A DNA stretch of 32,381 nucleotides from Clostridia bacterium (lineage in GTDB: Bacteria > Bacillota > Clostridia > Christensenellales > Pumilibacteraceae): the NCBI GenBank assembly GCA_022791915.1, contig JAAWAB010000009.1:1-32381 (forward strand), in the 5' to 3' direction. A model generated the notes under the pieces. The model was not told where the DNA came from and ran no database searches. It saw only the letters and a program-made list of their open reading frames with translations. This document shows, one piece after another, positions 16,161-25,507 of this stretch. The first letter of the stretch is position 1, and each line of letters opens with the position of its first letter. Made by a program: the position numbers and the translations under genes.

Positions 16161-17711
16161 ATGAAAAAGAAATCGATTTTCAAACGAATGATTCCGTTTA
16201 TGCTGGCGGGCATATTGTGCTTTTCGTGCGCAGCCTGCGGCAAAACAAATGAGCAAGACAATGCAAACACAACCGTTCCCGCCGATACCGACGTAACGCT
16301 CGACATACAAAAGGCGGACGGCAACAAAACGGTATTTGCCATGGGAACCGAACTCGACCCGCACTTCTTTTCGCAGAACGTGGGGCTTTCGGGCACAACG
16401 AACGGCAAGGCGTGGGAGTGCAAGGCGGAAGACTGGGAACTGTTCGAACAGCGCATGAAAGATATGAATCTCAAACGGATTCGCGTCATGCTGTTGCCGT
16501 CCTGGTATGTAACGAGCGAAGCGTCTATTCTCAATAATGCGTATAATTACGATAATATCTATATGGATTCGCTTTACCGCACGCTGACCACCGCGAAAAA
16601 TCTCGGCATGACGGTCAACATCACTATGTGGGGCGTGGATTGTCAGTTTATGCGAAGCGACGAGTCGGGCTGGGTAACAACGCCCAAAGACAGCCAGAAA
16701 AAGAATTTCGTGGACTGCTTTGCCGACTGTATCAAATATCTCATTGAAGAAAAGGGATACGATTGCATTAAGGAAGTAACGCTGTATAACGAGCCCAATT
16801 CGAGTTATACGGGCACGTTCGGTAACGACGACTATTGCGACCTTTGCAAAATGATGCACGATTCGTTTGTGGAAAAGGGCGTGCGCGATAAAGTGCTCTT
16901 TAATCTCTCCGACGACGCGCGCGACTACAAATGGCTGGCGAACACGTTACGCAATCTCGAAGGAATCGTAGACGTGGTAAACTCGCACACCTACAATTAC
17001 GGCGACACGTACGACCAAGAAACGGGCACAATGGAACATAACAGTATGACAAACGAGCAGATTTGTCATACCGACCCCAGCTATCCGCTCGACCGTTGGA
17101 AAGATTTCCGCGAAGGATACGAACATATTCCGCACATGTGGGGTGAGTTCGGCACGCGCAACGGGTCGGGTTCGCACACGAGTTTCGATAAAATGTTGCC
17201 CGAACGCGGGTTGGATATTGCGCGCATTTGCTTGAACTTTTTCAACACGGGCAGTGTGGGTGCGTCGTATTGGGTGCTGTTCAGTCAGTATTACGGACGC
17301 GACGATTTTGCCATTCACAAAATCATGGACATGGGGCTTTGGGGTTTTGCCGACGAAGGCTATGCCTGCCGCCCCGTGTACTATTCGTATTCCATGCTCA
17401 CGCGGTTTGTGGAAGCGGGCGATACCATTTATCCGCTCGAAAGTACCGACGGCAACGTTGTGGGCGTGGCGTTCCGCCGTGCGGACGGCAAGTGGAGTTA
17501 TTGCGTGGTGAACAACGGCGAAACGGATAAAAAAGTGGCTTTCGTAAATTACGATTCGTATCCCGAGTCGCTGAATCGCTACGTATACGAAGAAGCCGCC
17601 GTGCCCACCGATAACAAAGTAATCGGTTCAAACGGCACCATGACGGCAGACGGCAGAGTGCTTTCCGACGTAGTGCCCGCAAGAAGTTTTGCGGTGTATA
17701 CCGATAAGTAA
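16161..17711 (+). CDS. clan GH-A glycoside hydrolase lipoprotein, copy 1
   Basis: A 516-residue secreted hydrolase with a signal peptide and a lipobox-like Cys (Cys26 in FSCAAC). A TIM barrel of the GH5-like type follows: the probable acid/base is Glu211 in YNEPNSSY and the nucleophile Glu329 in MWGEFG. A beta-sandwich of about 100 residues closes the protein (from about 420). Residues near the start of the mature domain read ELDPHFFSQN, shared with the next gene. I assign it to clan GH-A but not to a numbered family; endo-mannanase or exo-mannosidase activity is suggested only by context. The ATG at 16161 begins a normal signal peptide; a GTG four codons earlier is possible. Confidence 0.8.
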   Translation: MKKKSIFKRMIPFMLAGILCFSCAACGKTNEQDNANTTVPADTDVTLDIQKADGNKTVFAMGTELDPHFFSQNVGLSGTTNGKAWECKAEDWELFEQRMKDMNLKRIRVMLLPSWYVTSEASILNNAYNYDNIYMDSLYRTLTTAKNLGMTVNITMWGVDCQFMRSDESGWVTTPKDSQKKNFVDCFADCIKYLIEEKGYDCIKEVTLYNEPNSSYTGTFGNDDYCDLCKMMHDSFVEKGVRDKVLFNLSDDARDYKWLANTLRNLEGIVDVVNSHTYNYGDTYDQETGTMEHNSMTNEQICHTDPSYPLDRWKDFREGYEHIPHMWGEFGTRNGSGSHTSFDKMLPERGLDIARICLNFFNTGSVGASYWVLFSQYYGRDDFAIHKIMDMGLWGFADEGYACRPVYYSYSMLTRFVEAGDTIYPLESTDGNVVGVAFRRADGKWSYCVVNNGETDKKVAFVNYDSYPESLNRYVYEEAAVPTDNKVIGSNGTMTADGRVLSDVVPARSFAVYTDK

Positions 17712-17756
17712 CACCGCGGCGTATATTGTTTTCGGTCAAAAGGGGGCAATCCGAAT

Positions 17757-19328
17757 ATGAAAAAGAAAATCTCGATTCTGCTTTCGTTGCTGTTGCTGTG
17801 CGCGCTTTGTCTTTCCTGCGGGCAGGAACCGCAAGACGAAAACGCAACGGCAATCGTACCCGACGGCTACACGAAAATCGTTTGCGGCGATAAGTCGGGC
17901 GAAAACACGTTCGGCACGAGCGTGGAATTCGACCCGCACTTTTTCTCGCAGAACAGAAAAAAGGGAATCGGTAAAGACGAAGACTGGGAGATTGTGGAAC
18001 GCCGTGTGGCGCAAATGGGTGTGAACCGTTTTCGCGTGATGATTCTGCCTTCGTGGTTGGAACCGTTCAACGACGACGACAGCCCCGACACCGTGAACTG
18101 GAACGCGCTCACGCCGAACAGCGAAGAAATGAAAAGCCTGTACAAAGTGCTCGACCTTGCGCAGAAAAATAACATAGACGTCAATCTTACGTTATGGGGC
18201 GCGGAAACCAACGTTTCGCTCATCGATGCCGAAACCAACGCCGCCGTAAAGGCACAGGGCGGGCACTTTTTGGCAAAGGGGAATCAGGTGACGCATTGGG
18301 TGGCGGGCACTTTGTATCCCCAAGAATTTGCCGAAAATTTTTCTATCTATTTGCAACTGCTTCGCAAAAAGGGATATACCTGCATTAAAGAAATCACGCC
18401 GTGCAACGAACCCGATTACGGCTATATGCTCAATTCACATTCGGCGTCGTTCGAAGGGTATAAACAACTGTGCCTTGCCATTCACGAACGGTTTGTAAAA
18501 GACGGAATCCGCGATACGGTGCTGTTCAATCTTTCCGATAACATCGATACCAATCGGCATTGGTTGATTCGTACGGCGGAAGAGTTAGACGAAATTGCCG
18601 ACGTGTATTCGTCGCATACCTATATTTTCGGTTACGATACGCCCAATGCAACCATTACCGAATGGGAAACGGAGAATCTGAACGCAACGCGCAACACAGG
18701 CAAACCGCACGTAATCGGCGAGTTCGGCTCCAATCAGGCATACGGCTCGTCGCGTCAGCGCGATATCGATTTATACGAACGCGGCGTTTTGCTGGTGCGC
18801 GAAATGTGTAACTTTTATAACGTGGGCGCCGCTTGCGCCAGCTACTGGGTGTTGTTCGACGAGTACTATAACTACACCGATACATACGATAACATGATGA
18901 TGTTAGGGCTGTGGAAGAGCACCAAAGACGCGTATATTTCCGACCGCGACTATTATGCAACCGTAAAAGAAGATTACGAAGTGCGCCCGCAGTATTACGC
19001 CTTTTCGCTGTTCTCCCGCTACGTGCCCAAAGGGGCGGAAGTGTATCCCGTGTCGTTACATAACGATTTCGCCGTGGGCACCGCGTTTAAGGGAAAAGAC
19101 GACAAATGGGTATACGTGTTCGCCAACGGAAATAAAGAGGGCGAAAACTTGCGGCTTTCTCTGCACAACACAGCCGCATACGGCGATTTCGAACAATACG
19201 AATATGCGCAGGCATCGTTACCGCAAGGGGATAATCTCATTGCGTCGTCGGGTACGGCACATGTTACGGGGCAAATGCTGTCTTTTGAACTTGCGCCCCA
19301 AACGGTGGTTTTGTTTCGTCAAAAATAA
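17757..19328 (+). CDS. clan GH-A glycoside hydrolase lipoprotein, copy 2
   Basis: A 523-residue paralogue of the preceding protein. It shares the signal-lipobox start (LCLSC), EFDPHFFSQN, the stretch around NRFRVMILPSW, SSHTY, ASYWVLF and the C-terminal beta-sandwich. The likely acid/base is Glu218 (CNEPDYGY) and the nucleophile Glu322 (VIGEFGS), so both copies should be active. Divergence between the copies around the barrel loops suggests they cut different parts of the glycan. It lies 45 bases after copy 1, consistent with tandem duplication, and is preceded by AAAGGGGG. The family number is uncertain, as for copy 1. Confidence 0.8.
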   Translation: MKKKISILLSLLLLCALCLSCGQEPQDENATAIVPDGYTKIVCGDKSGENTFGTSVEFDPHFFSQNRKKGIGKDEDWEIVERRVAQMGVNRFRVMILPSWLEPFNDDDSPDTVNWNALTPNSEEMKSLYKVLDLAQKNNIDVNLTLWGAETNVSLIDAETNAAVKAQGGHFLAKGNQVTHWVAGTLYPQEFAENFSIYLQLLRKKGYTCIKEITPCNEPDYGYMLNSHSASFEGYKQLCLAIHERFVKDGIRDTVLFNLSDNIDTNRHWLIRTAEELDEIADVYSSHTYIFGYDTPNATITEWETENLNATRNTGKPHVIGEFGSNQAYGSSRQRDIDLYERGVLLVREMCNFYNVGAACASYWVLFDEYYNYTDTYDNMMMLGLWKSTKDAYISDRDYYATVKEDYEVRPQYYAFSLFSRYVPKGAEVYPVSLHNDFAVGTAFKGKDDKWVYVFANGNKEGENLRLSLHNTAAYGDFEQYEYAQASLPQGDNLIASSGTAHVTGQMLSFELAPQTVVLFRQK

Positions 19329-19342
19329 CGGGTGAAGGAAAT

Positions 19343-21004
19343 ATGAAAAAAAGCTGGAAAAAAATTGTGAGCGTTTTGCTGGGCGTGTCCCTTTTGGGCG
19401 CGGTGGCAGGGTGCGGCGGACAGGAAGAAAAGCCGCCGCCCGTAAAAGCGGAACCCACGCAGTTCGACCGATTGAACGAAATCAAAATCATGGATAATCA
19501 TGAAAAAGTGAATTTCGGCTCGACGTTCGATTTGAACACAAAGGTAGCGTACCGCAATACGGCTTTCAAGTTGCCGCCGCAATTCAATCACTATATGGTG
19601 TTGCAGGCAAACGCCGTAAATTGCTTTTACGGCGAATACGATACCGACGGCGGCATAGCCGTGCAGATTAAAGACGAAAATTCCGACTTCTGCGCAGAAT
19701 ATTACGGCGAAGTAAAAAACGGCGCGTTCGAGTTGTATGCCGACCCCGTTCCTTACGGCGAGAATTATACCGTATCGCTCTATACGCCGAGCGGATATAC
19801 TTCGTTTACTGATGTAGCGTTCGGCGAAGTGTTTTTAATGGGCGGTCAGTCCAATATGGGCATGACGGTGGCGCAATGCCTTGACCCCGCGTCTACCGAC
19901 GCCGACCCCGTGTGCGTGTATCAAAACGTCATCGATACGTACGATAACATGAACGTGCGTTCCATGAGCGTTTGGCCGAGCATGAGCGATACCGAAGTGG
20001 ATAAACTGTCGGAAAACGCGGCAAGCGGCTGGAAGTACGCCAACTCGGGCACAATCGGCGAGATGAGCGCGTGCGGGTTTTTCTTTGCCAAACGAATGCA
20101 GGAAATGTACGGTATTCCCGTCGGCTTTATCACCTCTTGCATGGGCGGCACCGCCACGTGCATGTGGATTCCTGCGGCGGAATATAAAAACGCCGACCCC
20201 ACCTATTCGGGGCAGGGCGAAACCAACAAACCGTCGGCGCGGTATAACAGCATGATTCATCCGCTGCGCAAAACCACGGTGCGCGGCGTGTGTTGGTATC
20301 AGGGCGAAGGGCAGAACGTGGAATATTTCAAAAATACGTCGCTGCTCATTGCGGGGTGGCGCCGCGCGTTCGGCAGAGAGTTGCCGTTCAACGTGGTGGA
20401 ATTGCCCCGCTATATTCACGGCAGTCACGACGAATGGTTTTCCATTCGTTCGCAACAGCGCCGCCTTGCCGACGAACTGACAAACGTTTCCATGAGCGTG
20501 AATATCGACCGCGGAATCTTTTCTCGCAACGTTACGGGCGGAATCTACAACCCCGGAATTTTGGCGGAAGACGGCATTCATTGCCCCGATAAAGAGCCGG
20601 TGGGCAACCGTGCCGCCGATGCGTTTATGAAAAAGTTCTTAAACGCCGCGGGCACGCTTACGCCGCCGCAGTTCCAAAAGGCGGAAAAAACGGACGACGG
20701 AATTTTGCTTACCTACGTTGTAGAAGATAGTCCGCTCGCGCTCGGCGAAAAGCTTTGCGGCTTTGAAGTGAGTGAAAACGGAAAGATATGGAAGTATGCC
20801 GAGCCGTCGCTTATCGGCAACGATAAAGTGTTGCTTACCTATGAAGAAAACCTTATCGTAAAATACGTTCGTTACGGCGCGACGTACGCTTGCAAAGAAG
20901 TGTTCGGCGCCGACGGCTCGCCCGAAAAAATCGAAAATCTCGTTTGCCTGTATAACACAAGGGGATACCCTGCCGACCAGTTCTATGCGGAACTCGGAGC
21001 ATAG
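19343..21004 (+). CDS. SASA-type carbohydrate esterase lipoprotein (sialate O-acetylesterase-like)
   Basis: A 553-residue lipoprotein with lipobox VAGC (Cys24). The catalytic domain is of the SASA/SGNH type: the nucleophile Ser170 lies in MGGQSNMGM, the WYQGEGQNV block is present, and DGIHCPDKEPVGNR supplies Asp410 and His413 of the triad. Members remove O-acetyl groups from sugars; despite the family name, sialic acid need not be the substrate. Here removal of acetyl groups from the locus polysaccharide is most likely. It starts 14 bases after the upstream stop with AAGGAAAT as ribosome site, so it belongs to the same transcript. Confidence 0.88.
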   Translation: MKKSWKKIVSVLLGVSLLGAVAGCGGQEEKPPPVKAEPTQFDRLNEIKIMDNHEKVNFGSTFDLNTKVAYRNTAFKLPPQFNHYMVLQANAVNCFYGEYDTDGGIAVQIKDENSDFCAEYYGEVKNGAFELYADPVPYGENYTVSLYTPSGYTSFTDVAFGEVFLMGGQSNMGMTVAQCLDPASTDADPVCVYQNVIDTYDNMNVRSMSVWPSMSDTEVDKLSENAASGWKYANSGTIGEMSACGFFFAKRMQEMYGIPVGFITSCMGGTATCMWIPAAEYKNADPTYSGQGETNKPSARYNSMIHPLRKTTVRGVCWYQGEGQNVEYFKNTSLLIAGWRRAFGRELPFNVVELPRYIHGSHDEWFSIRSQQRRLADELTNVSMSVNIDRGIFSRNVTGGIYNPGILAEDGIHCPDKEPVGNRAADAFMKKFLNAAGTLTPPQFQKAEKTDDGILLTYVVEDSPLALGEKLCGFEVSENGKIWKYAEPSLIGNDKVLLTYEENLIVKYVRYGATYACKEVFGADGSPEKIENLVCLYNTRGYPADQFYAELGA

Positions 21005-21028
21005 CTATTCAACCGATTGAGGAAGCAC

Positions 21029-22291
21029 ATGAAAGGTTTCAAAAAAATTCTTACGGTATTGTTTGCATTTCTTCTTGTTGTCGCGTCGCTTTGCGCCTGC
21101 GCAAACAACACGGAAAATCCGGACAACAAGTTGCCTGTAACCCCCGACGAGGGAAAGGAAGACACAATGAAAAACTATTGGGAAAACACGGTGGATTTCG
21201 GAATCGGTGTGGATAAAGACGGCACCATGACGCTGGGCGGAGAAAAGTTGTATCTTGCGGGCGTGAATTGCTATAATCTGTTCAATCAGTGTTTCGGAAC
21301 GTACGACGCTGCTTTGGCAAAAACAACCTTGCAAACGCTCAAAGAATACGGTGTAAAAGTGATTCGCTTTAACTGCGGCGGCTACGGCTACGACTATATC
21401 ACCGATTTCTATCTCAATCAAACCAAATACGTGGCGCTGCTCTCTCGCGTAGCCGACCTTGCCGAAGAAGCGCAAATCGGATTGATTCCATCCTTTTTCT
21501 GGCTGGACCACGCCGTGCCCGATTATTTCGACGAACCCATTCGCGCCTGGGGAAATCCCAATAGCAAAACGGTAAAGTTTTTGAAAGAGTATACGCAAAT
21601 CGTGGTGAACACGCTCAAAGACCGCAAGGCGATTTTCGGTTGGGAACTCGGAAACGAATACAATCTGGCATGTGATTTGCCCAACGCGTCCGACCTTATG
21701 CCCGCTCTGCCGCCGCACAGCAAACGCGAATCGCGTACCGAAGAAGATTATCTGTCGGCAACCGACGTGGCATATGCCATGCGGGTATTCACGCAAACCG
21801 TGCGCGGTTTAGACGATACGGGCAGAATGATTACGTCGGGCAACGCGTCGTTGCGCCCGTCGCAATATCACCAACTGCATGAAAAATCGTGGCAACAGGA
21901 TACGCGCGAGCAGTACGCCCAAATGACGGCAATGTACGCGCCCGACGGTGCGGACGTTATCAGCGAGCACGTGTATTTTACCGAGCAGAGAACGTTCGAC
22001 GAACTGCTCACGTTAGACCAATATCTTGCCGAAATCACCGCCATGGCAAAACAACTGAAAAAGGGCTATTTCGTGGGCGAATGGGGCGGCGGCAACGCAG
22101 GAGATATTTCGTACTATAAGGGAATAGCCGACAGCATGGTAAACGCAGACGTTCAGTTGATTCTGTTGTGGAATTACAATCTGACGGAAGGGAGTATCGA
22201 ATACAGCTTTTCGGCGGAAACAGAACGGGGCAGAGAACTGCTGAATTTGGTGCAATACATGAACGGGAGATACGAAAATGAAAAGAAATAA
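21029..22291 (+). CDS. GH5-type endo-hydrolase lipoprotein (probable mannanase/cellulase family)
   Basis: A 420-residue lipoprotein with lipobox-type Cys22/Cys24 (ASLCAC). The TIM barrel starts with GVNCYNLF and contains KVIRFNCGGYG. The acid/base is Glu210 in WELGNEYN and the nucleophile Glu351 in VGEWGGG, both in the positions expected for GH5 or a close clan GH-A family. It should cut the polysaccharide backbone outside the cell; beta-mannan is inferred from the GH2 gene. I use ATG 21029, six bases after GAGGA; a TTG four codons earlier is an alternative. Its 3' end overlaps the next gene by 14 bases. Confidence 0.85.
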   Translation: MKGFKKILTVLFAFLLVVASLCACANNTENPDNKLPVTPDEGKEDTMKNYWENTVDFGIGVDKDGTMTLGGEKLYLAGVNCYNLFNQCFGTYDAALAKTTLQTLKEYGVKVIRFNCGGYGYDYITDFYLNQTKYVALLSRVADLAEEAQIGLIPSFFWLDHAVPDYFDEPIRAWGNPNSKTVKFLKEYTQIVVNTLKDRKAIFGWELGNEYNLACDLPNASDLMPALPPHSKRESRTEEDYLSATDVAYAMRVFTQTVRGLDDTGRMITSGNASLRPSQYHQLHEKSWQQDTREQYAQMTAMYAPDGADVISEHVYFTEQRTFDELLTLDQYLAEITAMAKQLKKGYFVGEWGGGNAGDISYYKGIADSMVNADVQLILLWNYNLTEGSIEYSFSAETERGRELLNLVQYMNGRYENEKK

Positions 22292-23645
22292 AATTTTTGC
22301 GCGATTGTTTGCCGCCGCGTTGTGTCTGATTTGCATGGGCGCGTTTTCGGGTTGCGGCAACAACGAAAACAAAGGAACGGAAAATGCGGAAATTACTTTT
22401 TCCGCCAATGAAATCGTTTTGGTGGCAGGACACGCCGAGTACGGGTCGGCGTCTTTGCCCGTTACGGCTACGGCAAACGGAAAAGACGTTTCGTCGTCCG
22501 TAACGTTTACGTCCGCCGATACGGCGGTGGCTACCGTGGAAAACGGTGTCGTTACGGCTGCGGGCGCGGGCTTTACCGAGATTACGGCTAAATACGGCAA
22601 CGCGGAGAAAACAATTTCCGTTTCGGTATTGCGCGAAAACGCCGCGCTTGACGTAACCGACAAAACGCAGTTGAACTGGTACGGCAGAATCTTTTCCGAA
22701 AACGGCGCCATGTGTTTTTACAATACCGCCACGGGGTTTGAAACGTCGTTCATCGGCACCCGTCTGTCGGCGTCGCTCACCGTGAATCTCAATTCGTCCA
22801 TTGCGGGATTGGGCGCGCTCCGCGTGTATGTAGACGGCGTATCCTCCGATACGCGAATTCTCAAATTCGACGCATCGCAAGGCTCTTTTTCGGGCACCTG
22901 CGAACTTGTAAAAGATTTGCCTATGGGAATTCACACCGTTAAGGTGATTAAAATGACCGAGCAAGGGTGCATGCGCGCGTCGCTCGGCGGACTTACCACC
23001 GACGGCACGTTCCTTTCTCCCAAAAAGACGCCCGACTTGCGGCTGGAATTTTACGGCGATTCGATTACGGGCGGCTACGGTAATTTGGGCGAAAAATCGG
23101 GCTACCAGTGGGATGAAGACAGCACCTATACGTACGCCACGCTGGCAACCGAAGCGTTGGGCGCGCAGGCGAGCATGTTGTCCTATTCGGGTATTCCCGC
23201 TTGCCTTCCCGTTTCGCACTCGCATCTGAAAATGGTGGATGCGTTCGATAAAGTGTATCTCGACGCGCCCGACACCATGCCCAAATACGATTTTTCGGAG
23301 TATCCCGCCGACGTAGTGGTTATCAATCTGGGTACGAACGACACGAACAGTCCCGCTCTCGACTTTGAAGGAAATATGTACGAAGGGTATAAGCGGCTGT
23401 TGCAGCGCATTCACGCGGCGCGTCCGCAGGCGGCAATCGTATGCGTGTACGGCATGATGGGCGTAAATAAATATATCGATAAAGAAATCGCCCAAGCGGT
23501 AGACGAGTTGGATGCAACGGGCGAATATAAGATTTTGTATCAAACAATCCGCACCACCACTTCGGGCGTGGCAGGACACCCCGACCGCGAAGGACACGAA
23601 ACGGCGGCAGCGGAGCTTGCGGAACTGATTCGCAGAGTTCTGTGA
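22278..23645 (+). CDS. CE2-type acetylesterase lipoprotein with Big2 domain
   Basis: A 455-residue lipoprotein (lipobox Cys26, FSGC). Residues 40-118 are a Big2-type Ig-like domain (TSADTAVATVENGVVTAAGAG). About 130-245 is the jelly roll found before CE2 catalytic domains (NWYGRIF), and 250-455 is an SGNH hydrolase with Ser262 in YGDSITGGYG, LGTNDTN and His434 in GVAGHP. The position three residues before the His is Val, not Asp, so the enzyme may use a Ser-His dyad as described for other CE2 enzymes. CE2 members deacetylate mannan and xylan oligosaccharides. The start codon lies inside the end of the GH5 gene, indicating coupling. Confidence 0.87.
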   Translation: MKRNKIFARLFAAALCLICMGAFSGCGNNENKGTENAEITFSANEIVLVAGHAEYGSASLPVTATANGKDVSSSVTFTSADTAVATVENGVVTAAGAGFTEITAKYGNAEKTISVSVLRENAALDVTDKTQLNWYGRIFSENGAMCFYNTATGFETSFIGTRLSASLTVNLNSSIAGLGALRVYVDGVSSDTRILKFDASQGSFSGTCELVKDLPMGIHTVKVIKMTEQGCMRASLGGLTTDGTFLSPKKTPDLRLEFYGDSITGGYGNLGEKSGYQWDEDSTYTYATLATEALGAQASMLSYSGIPACLPVSHSHLKMVDAFDKVYLDAPDTMPKYDFSEYPADVVVINLGTNDTNSPALDFEGNMYEGYKRLLQRIHAARPQAAIVCVYGMMGVNKYIDKEIAQAVDELDATGEYKILYQTIRTTTSGVAGHPDREGHETAAAELAELIRRVL

Positions 23646-23677
23646 TATCGGTAAATTCGTTGGCAGGAGAATACGCT

Positions 23678-25486
23678 ATGCGGAAAACGATGAGAAATGC
23701 CATACTTTGTTTTGCGATTGTAACGGTTTGTGCGTGCGTTTGGGGGGTTGGGTTTTCGCATGTTCATGCGCATGCCCAAACGGCGGCATACGATTTCGGT
23801 ATGGGATTGGCGCCTGCGGTCGTGGCGGAAGTATCCGCGCAAAATTACGCCGATACCTTGCAAGCGGAGAGAAAACCGGGCAGCGTTTTGTTCGGAGTCG
23901 ATTCGGAATTATCCGCTACGGCGGCGGACGGAAGCAAATTGGGCGGTTTAGCTGACGTGTGGAACGATTTGTCGCAAGCGGGAATCTTGGCGGTAATCCG
24001 TTTAGCCGATATGCAAACGGCGTCCGTATTTGCCGATTTTGCAAGTCAAAACGGTTTGTCCGATTTTTGTATTACGGGCACGGACGCCCGCATCCTGCAA
24101 GCGGTAAAAGATAAGTTGCCGAACGCGCGCGTCTGTTTCGATTTCCGCAACGGCACAAAACAGGAAAACGCATACGGTTATATCCGAGAAAGCAGAGCGG
24201 TGGGCGCGCATATTGTTTTGTTGAATTCCGAACAGGCGGATACCGACACCGTGCGCTATTTGCAGGGAATGCTCACCACGGTATGGGCACACGTGCCCGC
24301 CGCAAACGAACTGTCCGTCGCCGCCGCCGTTACGCGCGGCGCCTACGGGATTGTTGCAACGCAATGCGCGGCGGTTTATGATGTGTTCGATAAATTCCCC
24401 GCAGGGTCGATAACGCGCGGATATTATAATATCGGACACCGCGGTTTGCCGCTTACACAGCCCGAGAATTCCGTTGAAGGGTGTGTCGCCGCCGTTGAGG
24501 CGGGCGCTACGCACGTGGAAGTGGATATCAAAGTTTCCGCCGACGATAAACTGGTAGTTATGCACGACGATACGATTGACCGAACCACAAACGGCACGGG
24601 CGCGGTTTCGTCCATGACGCTTGCCGAACTGGATAAATTCCGTATTGTCAAAACGTATAAAGGCACCCAAACCGAACCCGTAAAAATTCCCACGCTCGAC
24701 CAAGTATTCCAAGCGTTAAAAGAAACGGACGTCGTGTTCGTTGTGGAAATCAAAACGGGGAACGGGAAGTGTTGCGAACTTTTGAAAGCCTGCATGGAAG
24801 CATGCGACGTAACAGACCGCGTGGCAGTCATTTCGTTTAACGATTCGCAGTTGGAACGATTGCATGCGTTGTTGCCCGAAGTGCCGTGCGCTACGTTGAA
24901 TGACGTAGACGAATACAGTGCGGCTGCGTATTTCAAAACGGCGGCAAAAAACAATTTCGGTTTCGACCTTTCGTTCACCAAAGCAAAATACGATTTTATG
25001 AACGGCGAGATGAAAAACCGCGGTTATGCCGCATGGTGCTGGACGTATGAAGGATTCGTGTCGGTGCATGCCGCCGCGGAATCGGGCATTACGGGAATCA
25101 CCAATAACAGCGCCGACGCGTTTTCGGATAACGTGAAAAAGTGGAACTTGCCTTCCTCGTTTCGTATAGGCGCAAACCAAGACGTCGCCGAACGGGAGTT
25201 TTCGGTTGCGTTTCTTACCTTCGGCGGAGAAACGGTCACCGATACGGCAAAAGTCTTTTTGTGGGAACCCGCCGAAAACGGATATCGCGTGATTCTCCGC
25301 TATAACGACGGCGGCAGTTGGATATACAGCGATATCGTAACGGTATCCGTAGAACCGTCGCCCGAAAAACAGGGTTGCGGCGGCGGACTGCAAATAGGCG
25401 GAAGTCTTTTTGCGGGAATCATGATTCTTGCGAGCGCTGTCGTTTCCGTTCTTTCAAAAAGAAGCGTAAAAATGCGAAAAAAGTAA
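23678..25486 (+). CDS. surface glycerophosphodiester phosphodiesterase, copy 1 (two barrel-like halves)
   Basis: A 602-residue protein with an N-terminal signal peptide (cleavage near AHA-QT). Residues 250-500 are a complete GDPD barrel: IGHRG (His254), EVD (Glu281, Asp283), MHDDTIDRTT (His296) and VEIKT (Glu357, Lys359). It should hydrolyse glycerophosphodiesters, releasing glycerol 3-phosphate. About residues 38-245 resemble a second GDPD barrel lacking these residues, and end with TTVWAHV...RGAYGIVAT like a GDPD C-terminus. The protein ends in CGGGLQIGG, a membrane span and a basic tail. I use ATG 23678, seven bases after AGGAGAA; a GTG at 23642 would overlap the upstream gene. A teichoic acid or a phosphate-bearing glycan are possible substrates. 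Confidence 0.85.
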   Translation: MRKTMRNAILCFAIVTVCACVWGVGFSHVHAHAQTAAYDFGMGLAPAVVAEVSAQNYADTLQAERKPGSVLFGVDSELSATAADGSKLGGLADVWNDLSQAGILAVIRLADMQTASVFADFASQNGLSDFCITGTDARILQAVKDKLPNARVCFDFRNGTKQENAYGYIRESRAVGAHIVLLNSEQADTDTVRYLQGMLTTVWAHVPAANELSVAAAVTRGAYGIVATQCAAVYDVFDKFPAGSITRGYYNIGHRGLPLTQPENSVEGCVAAVEAGATHVEVDIKVSADDKLVVMHDDTIDRTTNGTGAVSSMTLAELDKFRIVKTYKGTQTEPVKIPTLDQVFQALKETDVVFVVEIKTGNGKCCELLKACMEACDVTDRVAVISFNDSQLERLHALLPEVPCATLNDVDEYSAAAYFKTAAKNNFGFDLSFTKAKYDFMNGEMKNRGYAAWCWTYEGFVSVHAAAESGITGITNNSADAFSDNVKKWNLPSSFRIGANQDVAEREFSVAFLTFGGETVTDTAKVFLWEPAENGYRVILRYNDGGSWIYSDIVTVSVEPSPEKQGCGGGLQIGGSLFAGIMILASAVVSVLSKRSVKMRKK

Positions 25487-25507
25487 AAGGGAATCGGAGA
25501 AGAAAAA

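Noticed and set aside
22035..23597. A 520-codon minus-strand frame opposite the GH5 and CE2 genes
   Set aside because: It is antisense to two well-supported genes and spans their junction, with no family features; it is a coding-strand shadow.
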